DNA of 64,000 bases from Hydrogenoanaerobacterium sp032017025 (GCF_032017025.1 NZ_DALZQO010000002.1:1-64000), one strand, 5' to 3'. Counted from the stretch's first letter, positions 1-9,109 are shown. Made by a program: numbers and translations. The notes: generated by a model from the letters alone, not told the origin.

Positions 1-2
1 CC

Positions 3-101
3 CAACTAAAGGGTAAAGGCTACATTTTCAAGACAGTAGGGGAGATCATTTACTACGATAATTTCAATATAGACGTACAGGGGAGGCAATATAAACAATA
101 A
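3..101 (+). pseudogene. 3' tail of a polysaccharide deacetylase (cut by window edge)
   Basis: An open frame enters from the left edge and stops at 99-101. Its 32 residues nearly match the C-terminal end of the deacetylase-like fragment at 39515-39775 (GKGYIFKTVGEI followed by a NFNIDVQG tail), with only a handful of base differences over 101 bp. The two better-covered copies are fragments, so this one is probably also the tail of a fragment, but the upstream part is outside the window and an intact gene cannot be excluded. Confidence 0.55.
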
Positions 102-216
102 TACGTGTATAAAAAGTAAAACGATAAGCTGATGTTGTTTCCTCTATGAGGCAAAGATTTGGGATCAAACATGTTTACATTAACCGTATAAAAACTATTT
201 ATGGAAGATAACCGAG

Positions 217-291
217 ATTCTACATATAACGCAGAAAGGATAGGAAAAGCAATAATTGCTTTCCCTATCCTTTCTGCGTTATATGTAGAAT
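217..291. repeat. 75-bp near-perfect palindrome
   Basis: Two 37-bp arms (217-253 and 255-291) are inverted copies with one mismatch and a single-base centre at 254. Transcribed from either strand it would give a very long hairpin. It has no flanking T-run of a classic terminator and lies in a non-coding stretch between a deacetylase tail and an amidohydrolase gene. It could be a MITE-like remnant or a strong bidirectional RNA hairpin; the sequence does not decide. Confidence 0.9.
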
Positions 292-487
292 TCTGATGTA
301 TATATTTGGGATATAAGACATTTACTTGGGGATAGGTAGATGATATAGTTATATTATGCATGCCTTTGTTAGGACTAAATCTTTGCGTATAATAAAGTCC
401 GAATAAGATATTAGGCGAATAACGCGAAGTTCACTCAATTGCTAGTTATAGCAATAATGTGCAGTTGGGCATGACCAAAGAGCATGA

Positions 488-667
488 TTTTCGAAAATCT
501 CCATTGTCTGTTCTAGTTTACTTGACAGTGGAGGTTTGCACAAATATTTCTATACTACCGATGACTGTGCTCGAAATAGAAAGCGAGCAATCTCATATCT
601 TGGAAAAATTTACCTCTACAAACAAGCGGCACGTCTTATGCGCCTGCTTCTCTATATAAAAGCATGA
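488..667 (+). pseudogene. Unidentified C-terminal relic
   Basis: An open frame without a usable start ends at the TGA at 665-667. It encodes a plausible protein tail containing GGLHKYFYTTDDCARNRK and then an AISYLGK segment. The GGhhxaFY pattern faintly recalls the DUF4375/DMP19 type of fold, but this is a weak resemblance. No ribosome binding site is visible. The rest of 102-850 shows no gene, so this is listed as a possible gene remnant only. Confidence 0.2.
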
Positions 668-858
668 AGTTACATTTTACCTAATTTAGCTACGCTTTCT
701 AATTAACTTTTTTCGTTTATATCTAGAGCGCAACAAAAGCATCGTAGGAAAATAGCGCCCTTGTTCGGGAATGTGCTGTATCTAATTATTCCCCAATTGA
801 GGGGGCGATAAGGATATAGATATAATTCTATAGTTTAAAATGTGCAGGGCGGTATTGT

Positions 859-899
859 AAAAAAGCAGCTAAAGCTTTTTATACTTTGTCTGCTTTTTT
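859..899. terminator. Rho-independent terminator after the amidohydrolase gene
   Basis: An A-run plus GCAG pairs with CTGC plus a T-run around a short inner stem. It reads as a terminator on both strands. It lies 50 bp past the stop of the minus-strand amidohydrolase gene, which is its likely client. Confidence 0.7.
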
Positions 900-951
900 A
901 TAGAGTTCTTAGTGATGGTTGCAAAAAATTGCTTGCAGAGCGTTCGTTTGC

Positions 952-2184
952 TTAAGGCAAAATACCGGGGGAGCACCAATACGAGGCGTCTGCCGTTTGC
1001 CAGTCTGGCCTGGAAATTGCATTCAGGTCGTACACAATTTTTCCTGCGCGCAAAGTCATTACACATTCCAGTTTTTTGGTGGCAGCCATACGCGCATGTC
1101 CACCATCGGCAAAGCCAAATTTGCCGTCTCGTGCTTCTAAAACCGCAACATCGGCGCAGCTGCCTACACTTAGATCACCTAAGGATGGGCGTCCGATAAC
1201 TTGAGCAGGGCGCTTAGTGGTACGGTAAATAATTTCGTTAAGCCCCATACCAATGTTCCAGTATTTCGACATGATACTGGTTAGTCCAAATACAGGGCCT
1301 GCAACATTGTCAAAATACAAATCTGTAGAAAGTGTATCCGAAACAAACCCTTGTGCAAAGGCAGGCACAGCATTGCGAAACCAAAAGCTGCCCGCGCCGT
1401 GGCCCAGGTCAAACAAAACGCCGCGCTCGCGTGCTTGAATTAGTGCAGGGTTTAGCTGTCCGTTTCCATCTAAAATCGGGAACTGCTGTGCGAACACATG
1501 AGTATGAATATCTCCGGCACGCAGTTTTTTCAAAATCAAATCCTCATAACTACGACCGGGTAATGTGGGCTGAAAGTCTACCATAGCGGGAAGACCGCAT
1601 AAAGCTGCTGCCTCAACCGTAGCATCTACCGAGGCCCAGGCAGGGTGCGTAGCGTCGAAAGGCTTACCCACCCAATAATGAGCCGTTTTTATTGCTACAA
1701 CCAGCTCCGGGTGCGCTTTTGCAAGCCCGGCAACGGCAGCAGGATGAAAATTATCGGGGTCTTGCTCTGTTTCTAGATTGACCATGCCGCCATGTGAAAT
1801 GTTTACCATGGCCAATAGGCGAACCTGGCTGTGGTCAATGATATCCTCTTTAAAACGGTAAAAATCACGGATACCGCAGGTGCCTGCATCCACACAAGTG
1901 GTAACACCCTGCTGAAACATATGAGCATCGGCTTCAATGCACGCAAGGCCATCTGTCGCAAGGGGAAATTTCGGATAAGCATGGCAATGCATATCAATTA
2001 AACCGGGTACAACATAAAGGCCGCTTACATCCACTGTTTGAGCACAGCGCAAGCAAGAAAGATCCTTCCCCACAGCGAAAATCTTTTTGTCTTTTACTGC
2101 CATGTCGCAAATGCCGTCAATTTGATTGGCTGGGTCGATTACGTGGCCACCTTTTAAAATTAAATCTGCAGACTGATGCTCCAT
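952..2184 (-). CDS. Amidohydrolase/deacetylase-family metallohydrolase
   Basis: 410 residues, the usual length for the amidohydrolase-superfamily group typified by Enterococcus EF0837 (COG3964). The metal-binding HxH is seen in GLIDMHCHAYP near residue 66, a candidate bridging lysine in VVAIKTAHYW near residue 165, and later histidines and an aspartate in HTHVFAQ, DLGHGAG and STDLYFD. Members are cytosolic zinc hydrolases thought to act on N-acyl or cyclic amide bonds; the true substrate is unknown. The start is supported by AAGGAGAGG just upstream. It is divergent from the LacI-type regulator at 2474, and a cre/LacI-like site at 2233-2246 lies in its promoter region. The family commonly sits beside SelA-like PLP proteins, as here, so I infer it is part of the same pathway. 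Confidence 0.85.
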   Translation of the reverse strand: MEHQSADLILKGGHVIDPANQIDGICDMAVKDKKIFAVGKDLSCLRCAQTVDVSGLYVVPGLIDMHCHAYPKFPLATDGLACIEADAHMFQQGVTTCVDAGTCGIRDFYRFKEDIIDHSQVRLLAMVNISHGGMVNLETEQDPDNFHPAAVAGLAKAHPELVVAIKTAHYWVGKPFDATHPAWASVDATVEAAALCGLPAMVDFQPTLPGRSYEDLILKKLRAGDIHTHVFAQQFPILDGNGQLNPALIQARERGVLFDLGHGAGSFWFRNAVPAFAQGFVSDTLSTDLYFDNVAGPVFGLTSIMSKYWNIGMGLNEIIYRTTKRPAQVIGRPSLGDLSVGSCADVAVLEARDGKFGFADGGHARMAATKKLECVMTLRAGKIVYDLNAISRPDWQTADASYWCSPGILP

Positions 2185-2232
2185 TTTAAACCTCTCCTTT
2201 TTGTTATAGAAAGAACAGACGGATAATCGCCA

Positions 2233-2246
2233 TGTAAACGATTACA
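2233..2246. promoter_or_regulatory. cre/LacI-type operator (amidohydrolase side)
   Basis: TGTAAACGATTACA fits the degenerate cre consensus TGWAANCGNTNWCA at every position. It is a near-palindrome with a central CG, as bound by LacI/CcpA-family proteins. It lies 49 bp upstream of the amidohydrolase start. The local regulator at 2474 or a global CcpA could bind it. Confidence 0.6.
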
Positions 2247-2378
2247 AAAAATCTATTATTATCATATCCTCCTAAAAAACATAAGTCAATGTTTTTTAAG
2301 TAAAAAACTATGAATATAGTACAATTATACAAAGAAATGTTATAAAAATTTGCGAAAACACGAAATTGAAAAATAGTA

Positions 2379-2407
2379 TTGACATTATATGGACATGAAG
2401 ATAGACT
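2379..2407 (+). promoter_or_regulatory. Sigma-A-like promoter of the lacI-family operon
   Basis: TTGACA (2379-2384), a 17-bp spacer and TAGACT (2402-2407). An operator-like palindrome starts 9 bp further on, in the position expected for repression, and the regulator gene begins at 2474. Confidence 0.6.
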
Positions 2408-2415
2408 TAAAGCAA

Positions 2416-2429
2416 TGAAAGCGTTTACA
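2416..2429. promoter_or_regulatory. cre/LacI-type operator (regulator side)
   Basis: TGAAAGCGTTTACA fits the cre consensus at every position. It overlaps the expected transcription start of the promoter at 2379-2407, which suggests autoregulation of the LacI-type gene or CcpA repression. Confidence 0.65.
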
Positions 2430-2473
2430 AATTTGCTTTGGAGCCAATTAGTAAAAGGGAGCGACACATAAAT

Positions 2474-3517
2474 ATGAAATTTCTAGACAAAAATGCTACG
2501 ATTAAGGACGTTGCACGTGAGGCAGGTGTCTCTCTGGCAACAGTGTCCCGTGTAATCAACCATGAAAATAATGTCAGCCCCGGGTTGCAAGCAAAGGTAT
2601 GGGATACGGTAGAAAGATTAGGTTATAGCCCCAACAGTGCGGCGCGATCCCTTATAAAGCGGAAAACCGGCTGCATAGGCATTATTGTGCATAACCTGCA
2701 TGACCCTTTTTTTCACGAGCTGATTAGAGGCTTTGAGATAGGGGCCAGCCGTACACAATACAGCGTGATGTTTTGCAGTGTTTTCGGTGGTGATTTGCAG
2801 AGCAAAGAGAAGTATTTAAAATATCTTACAAACGGTGTGGTTGACGCTGTTATTTTGTATGGATCTTACCTTTCCGATGAAGCTGTAATACAGTATTTGC
2901 AGGAAAAGTCTTCTATGAACTATGTGCTGATCGAAAACGATATGCCAGAAATCGATTGCAACAAGCTGCTGATTGACAACCAAGTCGGTGCAAAAGAAGC
3001 GGTGGACTATCTTATAAAAAAAGGGCACCGTAAAATTGCCTGCCTGTGTGCAAACCCTAACAAAAAGGTAAGCCTTGATCGCTTTAATGGTTATATGCAA
3101 GCGATGCATGAATCAAACTTGGAGGTTTGTGACGGATATATCCAATATGCCACAGTAGATTATTCCAGCGGCTACCAGCGCTTAAAAATGTTAATGGAAT
3201 TACCAGTGCCGCCTACCGCTGTTTTTTGTGGAGATGACGCGATTGCCAGCTACGCCATACGCGCAGCGTTAGACATGGGCCTACGCGTGCCGGAGGATCT
3301 ATCGATTATGGGGTTTGACAATCAGGCAATTTTACCGGATCGTTACCGTGGGCCGGATATTACCTCTGTGGCACAGCCTTTGGAGCAAATAGGAATAGAC
3401 AGTGTGCTGTTGTTGTCGGAACAATTAAGCGGTAAACTGCCCGATAAATCGGTTATCAAAACATACAGCACGAGCATTGTAGAAAAAGAGACTGTTGCAG
3501 AATATCACGATAGATAA
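2474..3517 (+). CDS. LacI-family transcriptional regulator
   Basis: 347 residues from the ATG at 2474, chosen over an upstream ATG at 2438 because AAGGGAG precedes it and the HTH then starts about 8 residues in. The N-terminal helix-turn-helix (TIKDVAREAGVSLATVSRVI) and hinge region (RLGYSPNSAARSL) are classical. A periplasmic-binding-protein-like effector domain follows and ends with the typical GFDNQAILP stretch. It probably senses the sugar or sugar acid imported by the adjacent ABC transporter and binds the three operator-like palindromes at 2233, 2416 and 4338. It is the first gene of a long same-strand series, with the SDR gene 14 bp downstream. Confidence 0.93.
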   Translation: MKFLDKNATIKDVAREAGVSLATVSRVINHENNVSPGLQAKVWDTVERLGYSPNSAARSLIKRKTGCIGIIVHNLHDPFFHELIRGFEIGASRTQYSVMFCSVFGGDLQSKEKYLKYLTNGVVDAVILYGSYLSDEAVIQYLQEKSSMNYVLIENDMPEIDCNKLLIDNQVGAKEAVDYLIKKGHRKIACLCANPNKKVSLDRFNGYMQAMHESNLEVCDGYIQYATVDYSSGYQRLKMLMELPVPPTAVFCGDDAIASYAIRAALDMGLRVPEDLSIMGFDNQAILPDRYRGPDITSVAQPLEQIGIDSVLLLSEQLSGKLPDKSVIKTYSTSIVEKETVAEYHDR

Positions 3518-3531
3518 AGGAGCTATTCAAA

Positions 3532-4317
3532 ATGGACTACAATCATTTACTGGCAGGAAAACGAGTATTTATTACTTCAGGTCAGAGAGGAATTGGCAAA
3601 GATATTGCGTTGCTGTTTGCGTCGCAGGGGGCAGCCGTTGCATTAGGTGGCCCCAGTAAAGAAAAGTTGGAGGAAGCGGTGCGGGAGATACAAAAGTTAG
3701 CACCCGACTCGAAAGGTTACCAGGTCGACCTTTCGCAGGCCCAGGAAACCGAGCAGACTTGTGAAGAGGTTTTAAAAGATTTTGGCGGTATAGATATTCT
3801 GGTGAGCACGGTGGGAATTAATTACCACCAGCCGGTGCACTTGTGTGAAGATGCCACGATTGAAAAATTTTTGGAGACAAACTATAAAAGCGGGCTACGC
3901 TGTGCACGCAAGTTTTTGCCCGGTATGATGGAACGCCGCAACGGCAATATCATTAACATTTCTTCAATTCATGCGGTGATGACAATGCCCGGTTTTGGGA
4001 TATATGCCGGTACAAAAGGCGCAATGAACGCGACGGCTCGCGCAATAGCACTGGATTATGCTCCTTATGGGATACGCGTAAACACGATTTGCCCGGGGCT
4101 GGTTTTAAGTGACAATATGATGGATGAGATTCACTCTTACCCCGAGGGAAAAGCACGTGATGAATTTATGGACATGCTGTGCAAAATGCAGCCGCTTGCC
4201 CCCGGAAGTATGGCTGCTGTGTCCAATGCGGCACTGTATTTGGCCAGCGATATGTCACAATATATGACAGGTCAGATATTAATGGTAGATGGAGGGGCCA
4301 GCATAAAAGCCCATTAA
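3532..4317 (+). CDS. SDR-family oxidoreductase
   Basis: 261 residues, a standard classical short-chain dehydrogenase. The dinucleotide motif is TSGQRGIG (residues 15-22, Ser in place of the first Gly), the structural motif NIINISS precedes catalytic Ser145, and Tyr158/Lys162 form the YxxxK active site. The C-terminal MTGQILMVDGG is typical. Classical SDRs of this kind oxidise or reduce a hydroxyl/keto group with NAD(P). In this cluster it may act on a sugar acid or aldonolactone precursor (inference). It follows the regulator by 14 bp and precedes an operator at 4338. Confidence 0.9.
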   Translation: MDYNHLLAGKRVFITSGQRGIGKDIALLFASQGAAVALGGPSKEKLEEAVREIQKLAPDSKGYQVDLSQAQETEQTCEEVLKDFGGIDILVSTVGINYHQPVHLCEDATIEKFLETNYKSGLRCARKFLPGMMERRNGNIINISSIHAVMTMPGFGIYAGTKGAMNATARAIALDYAPYGIRVNTICPGLVLSDNMMDEIHSYPEGKARDEFMDMLCKMQPLAPGSMAAVSNAALYLASDMSQYMTGQILMVDGGASIKAH

Positions 4318-4337
4318 TGTAATTTTTTACCTACAAA

Positions 4338-4351
4338 AGAAAACGTTTACA
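4338..4351. promoter_or_regulatory. cre/LacI-type operator before the PLP-enzyme gene
   Basis: AGAAAACGTTTACA matches the cre consensus at 13 of 14 positions. It lies in the 125-bp gap between the SDR gene and the PLP-enzyme gene, so the downstream catabolic and transport genes probably have their own regulated promoter. Confidence 0.55.
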
Positions 4352-4442
4352 TTTAAACAATGCTTGATTGTATTCCAAAAGCCTGAAATAAATCCCAGCA
4401 ATTGTACATCGCGATTCTATTTGTGAGGAAAGTGAAAGCTAT

Positions 4443-5555
4443 ATGAGTATTTACGAAGAGATGAACATCACGCCTTATATCAATGCGCACGATACCTATA
4501 CCGTATACGGCGGTAGCCGTATGTCCATTGAAACGCTTTGCGCTGTGCAAGAGGCTGCCGCGCATTTTGTGGATATCCACGAAATGCAAACAAAGCTCGG
4601 GGCTGAACTGGCGCGTTTAACGCATAACGAAGCCGCTTACATTACAAACGGTGCTTCGGGCGGCCTGCTGCTTGCAGCAGCGGTTTGCATGGCGCAATCG
4701 AATGAATACGCTTTCAGCCGGCTACCAGATACGCAGAGCCTTTACCATAACGAGGTTATCGTAATGCGCGCGCAGCGCAATGCCTACGATAAAGCAATAG
4801 AAGGCTCCGGTGCCAGAATTATAGAAATAGGCGACGCGGATGAAACGCTCGAGTTTGAGCTGGCAGGCAGCATCGGTCCCAAAACAGCAGCAGTTTTCTA
4901 CTTTGCTTCTGTGCTTTATAGCCGCGGCTCCATGTCCTTGGAAAAAACGATTGAAATTGCACACAGCAAAGGAATCCCGGTCGTAGTGGATGCAGCCGCA
5001 CAGCTGCCTCCGGTAGAAAATTTGTGGAAATTTACACAGATGGGCGCCGATATGGTTATCTTTAGCGGTGGAAAAACCCTTTGCGGCCCGCAGGACAGCG
5101 GACTCATTATAGGTAAAAAGGCATTAATTGAGGATTGCGTGCGGTTCGGTGCACCTGTTCATGGTGTGTGCCGTTCAAGCAAGGTTTCGCGTGAGGCAAT
5201 GGCAGGTTTATATTCTGCGGTACGGCAGTATTTGTCTATGGACCATTCAGCCAATGAAAAACGCCTGTTTGAGTATGCGGCAGCCCTATGTGAAGCAGTA
5301 GAAAAAACGGGTTGCGCCCGCTGCGAAATAGTACCCTACGGGCCGGTAGGACAAAGCTATCCACGCGCCTTTTTCTATTTAACTAAACCGGATATAGCTC
5401 AAGCAATCAAAGAAGAAATGTACCATCGCCATATTTACATAGGTGCAGAGAACAACAAAAATGCAGTGTATATCAGCCCGCTAAACCTGAATGAGCAGGA
5501 ACTGGAGATTGTAAAACAGCAGCTGACAGATGTGCTGTTGCAAATGAGCGTATAA
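4443..5555 (+). CDS. SelA/DgaE-like PLP-dependent enzyme
   Basis: 370 residues, fold type I PLP enzyme of the SelA-like group (COG1921) that includes D-glucosaminate-6-phosphate ammonia-lyase DgaE. The Schiff-base lysine is Lys211 in FSGGKTLCGPQDSGL, and the cofactor aspartate lies in VVVDAAAQLPP. Residues NGASGGLLLA near 62-71 would hold the phosphate. True SelA proteins act on Ser-tRNA(Sec) and are longer; the catabolic context and short length argue for an ammonia-lyase or aldolase on an amino-sugar acid. An enamine/imine product would explain the two RidA genes downstream. The next gene starts 12 bp after its stop. Confidence 0.8.
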   Translation: MSIYEEMNITPYINAHDTYTVYGGSRMSIETLCAVQEAAAHFVDIHEMQTKLGAELARLTHNEAAYITNGASGGLLLAAAVCMAQSNEYAFSRLPDTQSLYHNEVIVMRAQRNAYDKAIEGSGARIIEIGDADETLEFELAGSIGPKTAAVFYFASVLYSRGSMSLEKTIEIAHSKGIPVVVDAAAQLPPVENLWKFTQMGADMVIFSGGKTLCGPQDSGLIIGKKALIEDCVRFGAPVHGVCRSSKVSREAMAGLYSAVRQYLSMDHSANEKRLFEYAAALCEAVEKTGCARCEIVPYGPVGQSYPRAFFYLTKPDIAQAIKEEMYHRHIYIGAENNKNAVYISPLNLNEQELEIVKQQLTDVLLQMSV

Positions 5556-5567
5556 AGGGGATTTGTA

Positions 5568-6800
5568 ATGAATCAACAATTTATCAAAAAACATTGTGAA
5601 GAACTTACCGCAATTTTGCAGTATTACAAGCAAAAGCTGGAGGAACAGATTTTACCTTTTTGGGAACCACGTGTAGTAGATATGCAGTATGGAGGTTATT
5701 TCAATTGCTTTGACGCCAAAGGAGAACTCTATAGTACAGTAAAACCCGGGTGGTTTGTCGGTCGTACAATGTATACGTTTTCATATCTTTATAACACCTA
5801 TAAGCGCAACCCAAAGTGGCTGGAAATTGCCACCCAGGGCAGAAGCTTTTTAGAAAAAGCAGCTCTGTCCAATGGGCGCTTTTGCCAGATGCTCGCGCAA
5901 GACGGCACACCAATTACCGGTGCCACTTCTATTTTTACCGACCATTTCGCAGTTAAGGGGTTGTATGAATACATAATAGCAACTGGCAAAACGAACCCGC
6001 GGGATATAGAATGGGCTCGCCAGCTTACCGACCAGCTTTTCGATCATATATTGACCCCGTCTGTATTACAGGACGAAATGATCCCCGACGGCATGCAAAA
6101 ACATGCGGTCTGTTTTATGACCTTGCTGGTGGCGCTTGAGAGTAAGCATCTCTTTGGCAACGCATACAGTTCCGTTTTACGCGACTGCATACACCGTTCG
6201 CTATATGTATTTGCGAACGACACGCTGCAGGCACCTTTCGAGTATGTAGGCACAGACGGCATGCCCGTATTGCGCGGAGAAGGCAGGTTAATAGACCCTG
6301 GTCATACGCTGGAATCTATGTGGTTTGCCATGCGTGCCGGGCAAGAGGAAGGAACCACCGCCTATGCACAGCGGGCGAAGATTGTTATCGATTGGGTTCT
6401 GCACCGCGCATGGGACGAAACCTATGGCGGCTTTTACCAACATGTCGATGTGGAAAACACTACCCCTGAAGAGCGCTTCTTGACCAACACCTACGTGGAT
6501 GTCCCCGTTTTATGGGACGACAAAATTTGGTGGGTGCAGGCGGAAGGGCTGTATGCGCTGCTGATGAGCAGTCTGGAAAATGGTGCGGATGACCATTTTG
6601 CATATTTTATGAAATTACACCGCTTTGTAAAGGAACATTTTATGGATGAAGAAGTGGGCGAGTGGAACAGCGTCTGTCACCGCAACGGAGAGGTGAGCGA
6701 CGCGCGCAAAGGGTTTGAATTAAAAGGGCCGTATCACGTCGTACGCTGCCATGTACAGATTGTGCAGTTGCTGCAACAGGCATTGCAGGACATAAAGTAA
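5568..6800 (+). CDS. AGE-family epimerase/isomerase
   Basis: 410 residues, the family length. It belongs to the (alpha/alpha)6-barrel N-acylglucosamine 2-epimerase group. Signature stretches are FVGRTMYTF, DPGHTLESMW with the conserved His, DDKIWWVQAEGLYAL, and KGPYHVVRCH near the C terminus with another catalytic His. Relatives interconvert GlcNAc/ManNAc, cellobiose/4-glucosyl-mannose or mannose/fructose; the actual substrate cannot be told from sequence. It is tightly spaced behind the PLP enzyme and ahead of the binding protein, consistent with intracellular processing of the imported sugar. Confidence 0.88.
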   Translation: MNQQFIKKHCEELTAILQYYKQKLEEQILPFWEPRVVDMQYGGYFNCFDAKGELYSTVKPGWFVGRTMYTFSYLYNTYKRNPKWLEIATQGRSFLEKAALSNGRFCQMLAQDGTPITGATSIFTDHFAVKGLYEYIIATGKTNPRDIEWARQLTDQLFDHILTPSVLQDEMIPDGMQKHAVCFMTLLVALESKHLFGNAYSSVLRDCIHRSLYVFANDTLQAPFEYVGTDGMPVLRGEGRLIDPGHTLESMWFAMRAGQEEGTTAYAQRAKIVIDWVLHRAWDETYGGFYQHVDVENTTPEERFLTNTYVDVPVLWDDKIWWVQAEGLYALLMSSLENGADDHFAYFMKLHRFVKEHFMDEEVGEWNSVCHRNGEVSDARKGFELKGPYHVVRCHVQIVQLLQQALQDIK

Positions 6801-6854
6801 CGGTTATCCGATGTCAATCGGTTAAATAAGTAAAATCTAAGGAGGAAGAAAACC

Positions 6855-8120
6855 ATGAAAAAGACAATTAAGAAAATGATGTCTCTCGCACTGGCATTCA
6901 TTCTCACTGCAACAGTATTCACAGGGTGCGCAAGCAAATCCGCTTCCAGTCAGGCTATCGCCGGCTCAAACGGTAATGTTACCATCCAGTGGTGGACCCC
7001 AAACTGGGACGAGCCCGAAAGCCGCGAAATGGCTGCAGAGTTTGAAGCAGCAAATCCAGGTATCAAGGTAGAACTGGTTATTACCGACTGGGATACCTAC
7101 AAAAGCAAGATTACCACTGCAATCAGCACCAATAACGCCCCTGAGCTGAGCACCGTACTTACAACAGACGTAGCACCCCTTGCAAAGCAGGGCTTGCTTG
7201 CCTCACTCAATGAGTTGGCACCTGCCGCTGGTGTGAAAATGGAAGATATCCTCAAACCTGCGCTTGACATTGCCACAGTAGACGGCAAGACCTATGGTAT
7301 CCCGTTCCGTCACGACGGCTCGGGTATTTACTACAACGTTGATTTATTAAAAGCAGCCGGTTACGATTCCTTCCCTGCTACCTGGGATGAAATGACGGAG
7401 ATGAGCAAAAAGGTTACAAACGGTACTGTAACAGCTTTTGCATGGCCCTTAGGCAACCAGGCTAATGCTACAACCCGCTTGGTTCAGCAGCTGTATACAT
7501 ACGGCGGAGATGTACTGAACGAAGACGAAACAAAATGTCTTTTGGACAGCGATGCAGGCAAAAAAGCAATGGGAAACATTGTGAACTCTATCAAAGAAGG
7601 TTATGCAAGTGCCAGCAGTATGGAGATTGACAACACCAAAATGCGCGATATGTTCGGCAGTGGTCAGCTTGCATTTAACCTGACCGGGCCCTTTGATTTG
7701 GATACACTTAAGACCGATTACCCCAACCTGAACTTCAAAACAGCCGTAATCCCCGGTGATGGAGGAATGGGCTGTACCACATCCAACGGTTGGACAATTG
7801 TCATGGCAGAAAAGAGCAAAAACAAAGAAGCTGCGGCCAAGCTGCTGGCTTACCTAACTACACCCGAAAATCAAGCGCGCCTTACCGATTCTCTCCCTGC
7901 CAGCTATGAGGCGCTGAAATATCCGCAATATTCTAGCGAGGAGCTTACCCCCTTTGCCAAACAGTTGGATAATTCCCGCCCTGAGCCCACCTACACCCGC
8001 TGGGCAGAAATGGAGCCAATCATTTATCAATATATGCAGGCCGCCATTGCCGGAAGTATGAGCGTTGAAGAAGCGTGCAATGCAATGACCGCAGACATTA
8101 ATACTCTGATAGCAGACTAA
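6855..8120 (+). CDS. CUT1 ABC transporter sugar-binding lipoprotein
   Basis: 421 residues. A lipoprotein signal peptide ends in TVFTGC (lipobox Cys at residue 25), followed by a family-1 extracellular solute-binding fold (VTIQWWTPNWDEPE, then typical AFAWPLGNQ and GWTIVMAEKSKNKEAA stretches). It captures an oligosaccharide or sugar derivative for the two permeases that follow. AGGAGGAAG precedes the start. A hairpin after the stop (8129-8175) separates it from the permeases and would favour excess binding protein. Confidence 0.92.
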   Translation: MKKTIKKMMSLALAFILTATVFTGCASKSASSQAIAGSNGNVTIQWWTPNWDEPESREMAAEFEAANPGIKVELVITDWDTYKSKITTAISTNNAPELSTVLTTDVAPLAKQGLLASLNELAPAAGVKMEDILKPALDIATVDGKTYGIPFRHDGSGIYYNVDLLKAAGYDSFPATWDEMTEMSKKVTNGTVTAFAWPLGNQANATTRLVQQLYTYGGDVLNEDETKCLLDSDAGKKAMGNIVNSIKEGYASASSMEIDNTKMRDMFGSGQLAFNLTGPFDLDTLKTDYPNLNFKTAVIPGDGGMGCTTSNGWTIVMAEKSKNKEAAAKLLAYLTTPENQARLTDSLPASYEALKYPQYSSEELTPFAKQLDNSRPEPTYTRWAEMEPIIYQYMQAAIAGSMSVEEACNAMTADINTLIAD

Positions 8121-8128
8121 TATCGGGC

Positions 8129-8175
8129 AAGAATCTCCTGCCCTTTTGCCAAAAGCAGAGCAGGAGATTCTTTTT
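8129..8175 (+). terminator. Attenuating hairpin between binding protein and permeases
   Basis: AGAATCTCCTGC pairs with GCAGGAGATTCT and is followed by a T-run. Partial termination here would lower permease relative to binding protein, a common arrangement in CUT1 operons. Confidence 0.75.
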
Positions 8176-8236
8176 ACCGATAAACATAAGCGGTAACTGT
8201 ACCACTTGATTTTGATAATAAAGAGGGGAGTTGTCT

Positions 8237-9106
8237 ATGCATCATTTGCAATTGACACGGGATGAAAAAAGGGCGCTACCTTTTATTTTGCCAGGTGTTT
8301 TGGTAACGGCATCGTTGATTATCTACCCACTGTTTTACATCTGTACAATGAGTTTTTGTGAAAACGGTATTGGAAAAGCCGGTTTTGCGGGGTTAAAAAA
8401 TTATAAAAGACTGTTCCAAAATCCACAATTTACCCAGGCAGTATCGAATACCATGGTCTGGACACTTTCAACTGTTTTGGCGTCGTTTATCATCGGCTTT
8501 GCGCTTGCAATGCTTATCAACCGTGCAACCATTCGTGGCAAAGGTATGTGGCGTGGGCTTGTATTTGTAGCGTGGATTATACCAGGCGTCGTAAAGGCCA
8601 CTGCCTGGAAGTGGCTTTTTGCAACAGATGGGGGCATGGCAAACCATATTTTGCAGTCGCTTCATCTGATTAATGAGCCGATTCCATGGCTTACGAGCCC
8701 ACAGTACGCAATGCTTTCTGTGGTTATTGTGCAGGTGTGGGCATGCGCACCCTATGTCATGCTGATGATGACTGCAGGCTTGCAGCAAATGCCCAAGGAA
8801 CTATATGAAAGCGCAAATTTGGATGGCGCAAATTGGTGGCAAAAAACGCTGCATATTACGCTGCCCATGCTTAAAGATGTAAGTTTTATTTGTGTGCTGC
8901 TGCTTTTGGTTTGGGCTATCAACGAATTCTCGCTCATTTGGATTATGACAAGCGGCGGGCAGGGAACAACTACACTTTCGCTTTTGGTATACAACCAGTT
9001 TAAAGTGCTCAACCTGAATGCGGCCAGCGCAAGCGCAATGATGCAACTGCTGGTTACATTGTTCTTCGCTGTCCTCTACGTCAAATTTGTAATCAAGGAG
9101 GACTAA
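8237..9106 (+). CDS. CUT1 ABC permease, MalF type
   Basis: 289 residues from the ATG at 8237; an alternative TTG at 8231 would touch the ribosome binding site AGAGGGGAG. Six predicted membrane segments. The EAA-loop signature is seen as YESANLDGANWWQKTLHITLPML, the coupling helix for the ATPase. The gene ends 3 bp before the second permease. No ATPase gene lies in the cluster, so a shared MsmX/UgpC-type ATPase elsewhere is likely. Confidence 0.92.
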   Translation: MHHLQLTRDEKRALPFILPGVLVTASLIIYPLFYICTMSFCENGIGKAGFAGLKNYKRLFQNPQFTQAVSNTMVWTLSTVLASFIIGFALAMLINRATIRGKGMWRGLVFVAWIIPGVVKATAWKWLFATDGGMANHILQSLHLINEPIPWLTSPQYAMLSVVIVQVWACAPYVMLMMTAGLQQMPKELYESANLDGANWWQKTLHITLPMLKDVSFICVLLLLVWAINEFSLIWIMTSGGQGTTTLSLLVYNQFKVLNLNAASASAMMQLLVTLFFAVLYVKFVIKED

Positions 9107-9109
9107 CTT

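Noticed and set aside
4443..5555. Selenocysteine synthase SelA
   Set aside because: Too short for bacterial SelA, sits in a sugar-catabolic operon, and no selB, selD or tRNA-Sec is seen; a SelA-like catabolic enzyme fits better.
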